A stretch of 64,000 bases of DNA from Planctomycetaceae bacterium (GTDB lineage: Bacteria; Planctomycetota; Planctomycetia; Pirellulales; Thermoguttaceae): contig JAAYAY010000117.1 in assembly GCA_012719125.1 (NCBI GenBank), positions 22,541 to 86,540 on the forward strand, read 5' to 3'. Under the pieces are notes generated by a model that was not told the origin of the DNA, did no database searches, and worked only from the letters and a program-made list of their open reading frames with translations. Position 1 is the stretch's first letter; every line of letters starts with the position of its first letter. The position numbers and the translations under genes are program-made. Of this stretch, positions 60,358-64,000 are shown piece after piece.

Positions 60358-61139
60358 GCATCATCACGCTGACCACCGATTTCGGCACGGGAAGCCCTTA
60401 CGTGGCGGCAATGAAGGGCGTCATCCTGTCGATCAACCCGGCGGCCGCCATCGTCGATATCACCCACGATATCCGGCCCCAGGACATCCGGCACGGAGCG
60501 GTCGTGCTGGGCGACGTGACGGGGTTGTTTCCCGACGGCACGATCCACGTGGCGGTGGTGGACCCCGGGGTGGGCACAGACCGCGCCATCGTTTACGCCC
60601 GGATCGGAACGCAGGACTACGTCGTTCCGGACAACGGCTTGCTGGGTGAACTGTTGGAGAAGACGCCCGCGGCGAGAATTGTGCGGATCGAGAACCGCGC
60701 GTTCTGGCGCGAGCCGGTGTCGAACACGTTCCACGGTCGCGACATCATGGCCCCGGTGGCCGCCCATCTCAGTTTGGGGGTCGCGCCGGAGGAACTTGGC
60801 CCGGCGGTCGAATCGATCCACCGGCTGGGGTTGCCCAGGCCGCGGGTCCGGCCGGGACGGATCGACGGCATGATTCTGGAAGTCGATTCGTTCGGCAACC
60901 TGATCACGAACATCACGGCCGACATGCTGGCAGGCTACCCCACCGACGAACGCGTTTGCATCGTGTGCGGCATCTATGAAACCTGGGGCATTCTCAGCGC
61001 CTACGCTCAGCAGCACGCCGACATGTTCATCGCCCTGGTCGGTTCGACCGGCCGGCTCGAACTGGCGCTGGTTGCAGGCAACGCCGCCCAGCGATTGGGC
61101 CTCCAGGTGGGAATGCCGGTCACGGTGGCCTGGAACTGA
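60330..61139 (+). CDS. SAM hydroxide adenosyltransferase (DUF62/fluorinase-like family)
   Basis: The 269-residue product belongs to the SAM-hydrolysing family that makes adenosine and methionine. The start Ile-Ile-Thr-Leu-Thr-Thr-Asp-Phe-Gly-Thr-Gly-Ser-Pro-Tyr-Val-Ala is typical. The catalytic Asp, Arg and His pattern is suggested by Asp-Pro-Gly-Val-Gly-Thr, Pro-Asn/Asp-Asn-Gly-Leu-Leu and Thr-Phe-His-Gly-Arg-Asp. It is annotated from an ATG that overlaps the gatB end by 28 nt; GTG 60354, overlapping the gatB stop as GTGA, is an alternative. The physiological role of this family is uncertain. Confidence 0.9.
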   Translation: MPPTDRADVSIITLTTDFGTGSPYVAAMKGVILSINPAAAIVDITHDIRPQDIRHGAVVLGDVTGLFPDGTIHVAVVDPGVGTDRAIVYARIGTQDYVVPDNGLLGELLEKTPAARIVRIENRAFWREPVSNTFHGRDIMAPVAAHLSLGVAPEELGPAVESIHRLGLPRPRVRPGRIDGMILEVDSFGNLITNITADMLAGYPTDERVCIVCGIYETWGILSAYAQQHADMFIALVGSTGRLELALVAGNAAQRLGLQVGMPVTVAWN

Positions 61140-61162
61140 ACTGCTACCTGCGATCTGTGTGC

Positions 61163-61228
61163 CACTGCTTGCCTGCAAGCAGCGTGCGTTTCAAGCTCTT
61201 TCTGAGCACTGCTTGCAAGCAAGCAGTG
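61163..61228. repeat. Two palindromes of the CACTGCTTGC family
   Basis: CACTGCTTGC-ct-GCAAGCAG (61163-61182) and CACTGCTTGC-aa-GCAAGCAGTG (61207-61228) are close copies; the second is a perfect palindrome with 10-nt arms. Related to the palindrome at 24433-24459. They lie between the SAM hydrolase and bioA genes. Confidence 0.8.
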
Positions 61229-61266
61229 ACACACGACGACAGGAAGTGCAGACACGAAGAGGAACT

Positions 61267-62619
61267 ATGGACGAACCAACGCGCGAAGAACTTGATGAGT
61301 GGGACCGGCGGATCGTCTGGCACCCGTTCACGCAGATGGCAGAGTATGAGCCGCTGATCCTCCAGCGGGCAGAGGGCTGCACGGTCGTCGACGTTGACGG
61401 AAACCGCTACCTGGACGGTACGAGCAGTCTCTGGTGCAACGTCCACGGCCATTGCCATCCGCGGCTCGATGCGGCGGCGAAGGAGCAACTGGATCGCGTG
61501 GCCCACGTGACGGCTTTGGGATGCTCGAACCCGACGACGATCCGGCTGGCAAAGCGGTTGGTCGACATCGCGCCGGAAGGTCTTTCGCATGTGTTCTTTT
61601 CGGACGACGGAGCGACGTCGGTCGAAGTGGCGCTCAAGATGGCGTTTCAGTACTGGCGACAGTGCGACCGGCCGCGGCCGGAAAAGACTCGCTATATCGC
61701 CCTGGCGGACGCCTATCATGGAGACACGCTCGGCAGCGTGAGTGTGAGCGGAGTGGCCAGGTTTCACGCCATGTTCGAGCCGCTGTTGTTCGCCACGGAC
61801 CGGCTGGCATGCCCCAATCCTTATCACCCGCCGTCAGGCGTCGCCGAGGCCGATCTGCTGGAGCATGCCGTGGGCGAGTTGGAGGCGGTGCTGGCCGACC
61901 ACCACGAGCGGATCGCGGCCATGGTCATCGAGCCGCTCGTCCAGGCGGCGGCCGGGATGATCGTTCATCCGCCCGGCTATTTGAAAGCCGTTCGCGAGCT
62001 GACGCGCAAGTACGACGTATTCCTCATCGCCGACGAGGTGGCTGTCGGCATGGGCCGAACCGGCAAAATGTTCGCCTGCCAGCACGAAGGCGTAGCGCCC
62101 GATTTCCTCTGCCTGGCAAAAGGGCTCACGGGCGGTTACCTGCCGATGGCGGCGACGCTCACGACCGATCGAGTCTGGCAGGCCTTTCTGGGAAACTACG
62201 CCGAGTCGAAGTCGTTCTTTCACGGCCACACGTACGGCGGAAATCCCCTGGCGGCGGCCGTGGCCCTGGCGACCCTCGAGGTCTTCGAGGAAGAGCAGAC
62301 GTTGAAGAACATGCAGCCCAAGATCGCTCGGCTGGCAGAGCATCTGGACCGTATTAAGACCATGCCGCACGTCGGACACGTCCGCCAGTGCGGGTTGCTG
62401 GCCGGGATCGAACTGGTTCGCGACACGTCGACCAAGGAACCCTATCCCTGGCAGGAGAAGCGTGGGATCCGCGTCTGCAACCATGCTCGCACCGAGGGCG
62501 TGCTGCTTCGCCCCCTTGGAAATGTCGTAGTGATTATCCCGCCGCCGGCCATCTCGCTGGAAGAACTGGACCGAATCTGCCAGGCCGTGGAGAACGGCAT
62601 TCGCGCCGCCGTGGCGTAA
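61267..62619 (+). CDS. bioA: Adenosylmethionine-8-amino-7-oxononanoate aminotransferase (BioA)
   Basis: BioA uses SAM as amino donor to make DAPA in biotin synthesis. The 450-residue product starts Met-Asp-Glu-Pro-Thr-Arg-Glu-Glu-Leu. Signatures are Trp-His-Pro-Phe-Thr-Gln-Met near the N-terminus, Gly-Thr-Ser-Ser-Leu-Trp-Cys-Asn-Val-His-Gly-His, and Ala-Tyr-His-Gly-Asp-Thr-Leu-Gly. The PLP lysine is in Leu-Ala-Lys-Gly-Leu-Thr-Gly-Gly. The Asp before it is in Ile-Ala-Asp-Glu-Val. These fit BioA rather than general aminotransferases. No bioB, bioD or bioF is adjacent, so biotin genes are dispersed here. Confidence 0.95.
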   Translation: MDEPTREELDEWDRRIVWHPFTQMAEYEPLILQRAEGCTVVDVDGNRYLDGTSSLWCNVHGHCHPRLDAAAKEQLDRVAHVTALGCSNPTTIRLAKRLVDIAPEGLSHVFFSDDGATSVEVALKMAFQYWRQCDRPRPEKTRYIALADAYHGDTLGSVSVSGVARFHAMFEPLLFATDRLACPNPYHPPSGVAEADLLEHAVGELEAVLADHHERIAAMVIEPLVQAAAGMIVHPPGYLKAVRELTRKYDVFLIADEVAVGMGRTGKMFACQHEGVAPDFLCLAKGLTGGYLPMAATLTTDRVWQAFLGNYAESKSFFHGHTYGGNPLAAAVALATLEVFEEEQTLKNMQPKIARLAEHLDRIKTMPHVGHVRQCGLLAGIELVRDTSTKEPYPWQEKRGIRVCNHARTEGVLLRPLGNVVVIIPPPAISLEELDRICQAVENGIRAAVA

Positions 62620-62717
62620 CCTCGTAATCCGTCCGATCTGCCTCGGCCCAAGCATTCGTCATTTGCCTTTCGTCATTCCCTGTCTCCCTGAACCCTGAAC
62701 CCCAACAACTCCCTCCG

Positions 62718-63386
62718 ATGTCCTACCGCGCCATTGTTTTCGACCTCGACGGAACCCTGCTGAACACCCTGGACGACATCGCCGACAGCGCCAACGCCGT
62801 GTTGGCCGAAGGGGGTTATCCGATCCACCCGGTCGACGCCTACAGGTATTTCATCGGCAACGGTGTGGCAACGCTTTTCGAGCGGGCGCTGCCGGAAGAC
62901 GATTGCCGGCCTTCGATCGTTCGAGCCTGTGTTGAAGGTTTCCGGCAGGTGTACGAGAAGCACTGGGACGTCAAGACACACCTTTATGACGGAGTGGCGG
63001 AGTTGCTCGACGAGCTTGTGAAACGAGACGTACAAATGGCCGTGTTGTCGAACAAGCCGCACACCTTCACCAGAAAGTCCGTGGGCCGGTACCTGTTGCG
63101 TTGGCCCCTATCGCCCGTACTTGGCCAGCGGGACGGGATTCCGCACAAGCCCGATCCGGCGGGCGCGCTGGAGATCGCCGACGAACTGGGGGTTGCCCCA
63201 GCCGAGTTTCTCTATCTGGGCGATACGGCGACGGATATGGAAACGGCTCGGGCGGCGGGGATGTTCGCCGTCGGGGCCTTGTGGGGATTTCGTTCCGCGG
63301 AGGAGTTGCGTGAGGGTGGGGCCGCGGCTCTCATTGCCAAGCCCCAGGAATTGCTGGAATGGGTCGGCGACGGAACGGACGAGTGA
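62718..63386 (+). CDS. gph: HAD-family phosphatase, phosphoglycolate phosphatase-like (Gph)
   Basis: The 222-residue product is a haloacid-dehalogenase-type phosphatase. Motif I is Val-Phe-Asp-Leu-Asp-Gly-Thr-Leu-Leu-Asn-Thr, with nucleophile Asp near residue 9. Motif II is Leu-Ser-Asn-Lys-Pro-His, motif III Lys-Pro-Asp-Pro and motif IV Gly-Asp-Thr-Ala-Thr-Asp-Met. The cap region lies between residues 20 and 80. Phosphoglycolate, from DNA-damage or oxygenation chemistry, is the usual substrate of this subgroup, but specificity cannot be proved from sequence. It follows bioA by 98 nt. Confidence 0.88.
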   Translation: MSYRAIVFDLDGTLLNTLDDIADSANAVLAEGGYPIHPVDAYRYFIGNGVATLFERALPEDDCRPSIVRACVEGFRQVYEKHWDVKTHLYDGVAELLDELVKRDVQMAVLSNKPHTFTRKSVGRYLLRWPLSPVLGQRDGIPHKPDPAGALEIADELGVAPAEFLYLGDTATDMETARAAGMFAVGALWGFRSAEELREGGAAALIAKPQELLEWVGDGTDE

Positions 63387-63773
63387 CCCTGCTTCTGAGG
63401 GCACGCCGACCACCTGCAGAGTCTGCGAGAACGGGAAGACGGACCTCGCCGTATGTACGGGACCGTCTTGCGAGTGGCTTAATGGTATAACCGTACTATT
63501 TTTCCCCCGATCCGCCGACGACCGTCGCACCACCCCCCCACATTAGCGACCGCACAACCCGTCGTCTTTGGGTAGATAATGTAAGTTGTTTCTCGACGCC
63601 GGACATGATAGCCTAAACCTTGGTGTCCGTAATTCGTGCTGTTACGTACACAGCACAAGTCTGGGATTGGAGCCAGGCCTGAACCGTGTCAGTCCATTTC
63701 CAGTTCTTGGGCGGGCGGCTGCTCGCTTCGGATCAAGTTTTTCTTCGTTGTTCATTTCAGGAGAAGAAGGTCT
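63387..63773. other. Intergenic region before the pilin-like gene
   Basis: No gene, tRNA or clear promoter seen in this 387-nt stretch. A good ribosome-binding site (AGGAGAAGAAGG) is at its end, in front of the pilin-like ATG. Confidence 0.5.
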
Positions 63774-63977
63774 ATGAAACAGGTCATTCTGAATCGCTCT
63801 CGTCACGAGAGACAACCAGCGAGAGGTTTTACGTTGGTAGAGCTTCTCGTCGTGATCGCGATCATTGGAATCTTGCTGACCGTCACGGATTTTGGGGAGG
63901 GTGATGTTGGTATCCACCGAGAGAAGCGGAGACCAGGAGGTTTTGGAGCCAGTTTTCATGGTAACGGTGTTGGTTGA
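63774..63977 (+). pseudogene. Type IV pilin-like / DUF1559-type gene, broken after the N-terminal helix
   Basis: The start Met-Lys-Gln-Val-Ile-Leu-Asn and a strong AGGAG site lead to the prepilin motif Arg-Gly-Phe-Thr-Leu-Val-Glu-Leu-Leu-Val-Val-Ile-Ala-Ile-Ile-Gly-Ile-Leu, as in planctomycete pseudopilins. After about residue 37 the expected continuation (Leu-Pro-Ala-Val-Gln and following residues) is missing. Unrelated Gly-rich sequence runs to a stop at 63977. The change is abrupt around 63880, which suggests an insertion or deletion. Full members are commonly over 300 residues. The window ends shortly after. Confidence 0.7.
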
Positions 63978-64000
63978 GGCGTTCGGCCGGGCTTTGCCAA

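Noticed and set aside
63440..63500. Possible tRNA fragment (sequence with GTGGCTTAATGGTATAAC)
   Set aside because: Only a D-arm-like stretch is seen; no acceptor or T arm pairs with it.

Overview
This window is about 64 kb of GC-rich bacterial chromosome. It most likely comes from a planctomycete, perhaps Pirellulales-like. That is an inference from the gene content and style: a pilin-like Gly-Phe-Thr-Leu-Val-Glu start, secreted beta-helix and Asp-box proteins, an excisionase-type HTH fused to a receiver domain, zinc-ribbon membrane proteins, Uma2 nuclease, and many short intergenic palindromes. No rRNA, CRISPR array or intact insertion sequence was seen.

Layout. (1) 1-9.4 kb, minus strand: the S10-spc ribosomal protein operon from rpsJ (S10) to a truncated rpsE (S5), 19 genes in canonical order, with a probable promoter upstream of rpsJ. 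(2) 10-21 kb, plus strand: a PAS-PAS-HisKA-REC-REC-Hpt hybrid kinase, an AddB-like/AddA-like helicase-nuclease pair overlapping by ATGA, and a sodium:solute symporter. (3) 20.7-29.3 kb, minus strand: a two-zinc-ribbon membrane protein, a secreted Asp-box protein, a small repeat-rich island with two toxin-immunity-type genes (SUKH-ankyrin and NTF2-fold) arranged like cassettes, and a secreted parallel beta-helix protein. (4) 29.3-45.3 kb: a selenium island with selB and selA on minus. On plus it carries a methyltransferase, three 2-hydroxyacyl-CoA-dehydratase-family proteins with their ATP-dependent activator, an in-frame-UGA gene, an unusual selD, tRNA-Sec(UCA), a proline-rich membrane protein, a NapH-like Fe-S membrane protein and a second in-frame-UGA gene. 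(5) 45-55 kb: a zinc-ribbon membrane protein, mnmG, an HTH-receiver/histidine-kinase pair behind a consensus promoter, a GtaA-type secreted protein, Uma2, and an inositol-monophosphatase-family enzyme. (6) 56-64 kb: rpmB, gatC, gatA, gatB, a SAM hydroxide adenosyltransferase, bioA, a phosphoglycolate-phosphatase-like HAD enzyme and a broken pilin-like gene.

Main discovery. Two genes on either side of selD and tRNA-Sec (38710-40146 and 43553-45322) would conventionally be called as ending at UGA. In both, the frame stays open past the UGA and the shared protein motif runs straight through it: Tyr-Gly-[UGA]-Gly-x-Thr-Cys-x-x-Ser-Trp-Arg-Val-Pro. Each UGA is followed at the same distance by a strong hairpin with a UGG loop, as expected for a bacterial SECIS element. 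I read them as two exported or membrane selenoproteins with a Sec-x-x-x-Cys motif, encoded next to the Sec machinery. I do not recognise this as a described selenoprotein family. The same island holds a SelD with a Cys-rich N-terminus and a fused AhpD-like CxxC domain, and a double-cubane-type reductase system. Together these suggest a dedicated selenium or low-potential redox pathway.
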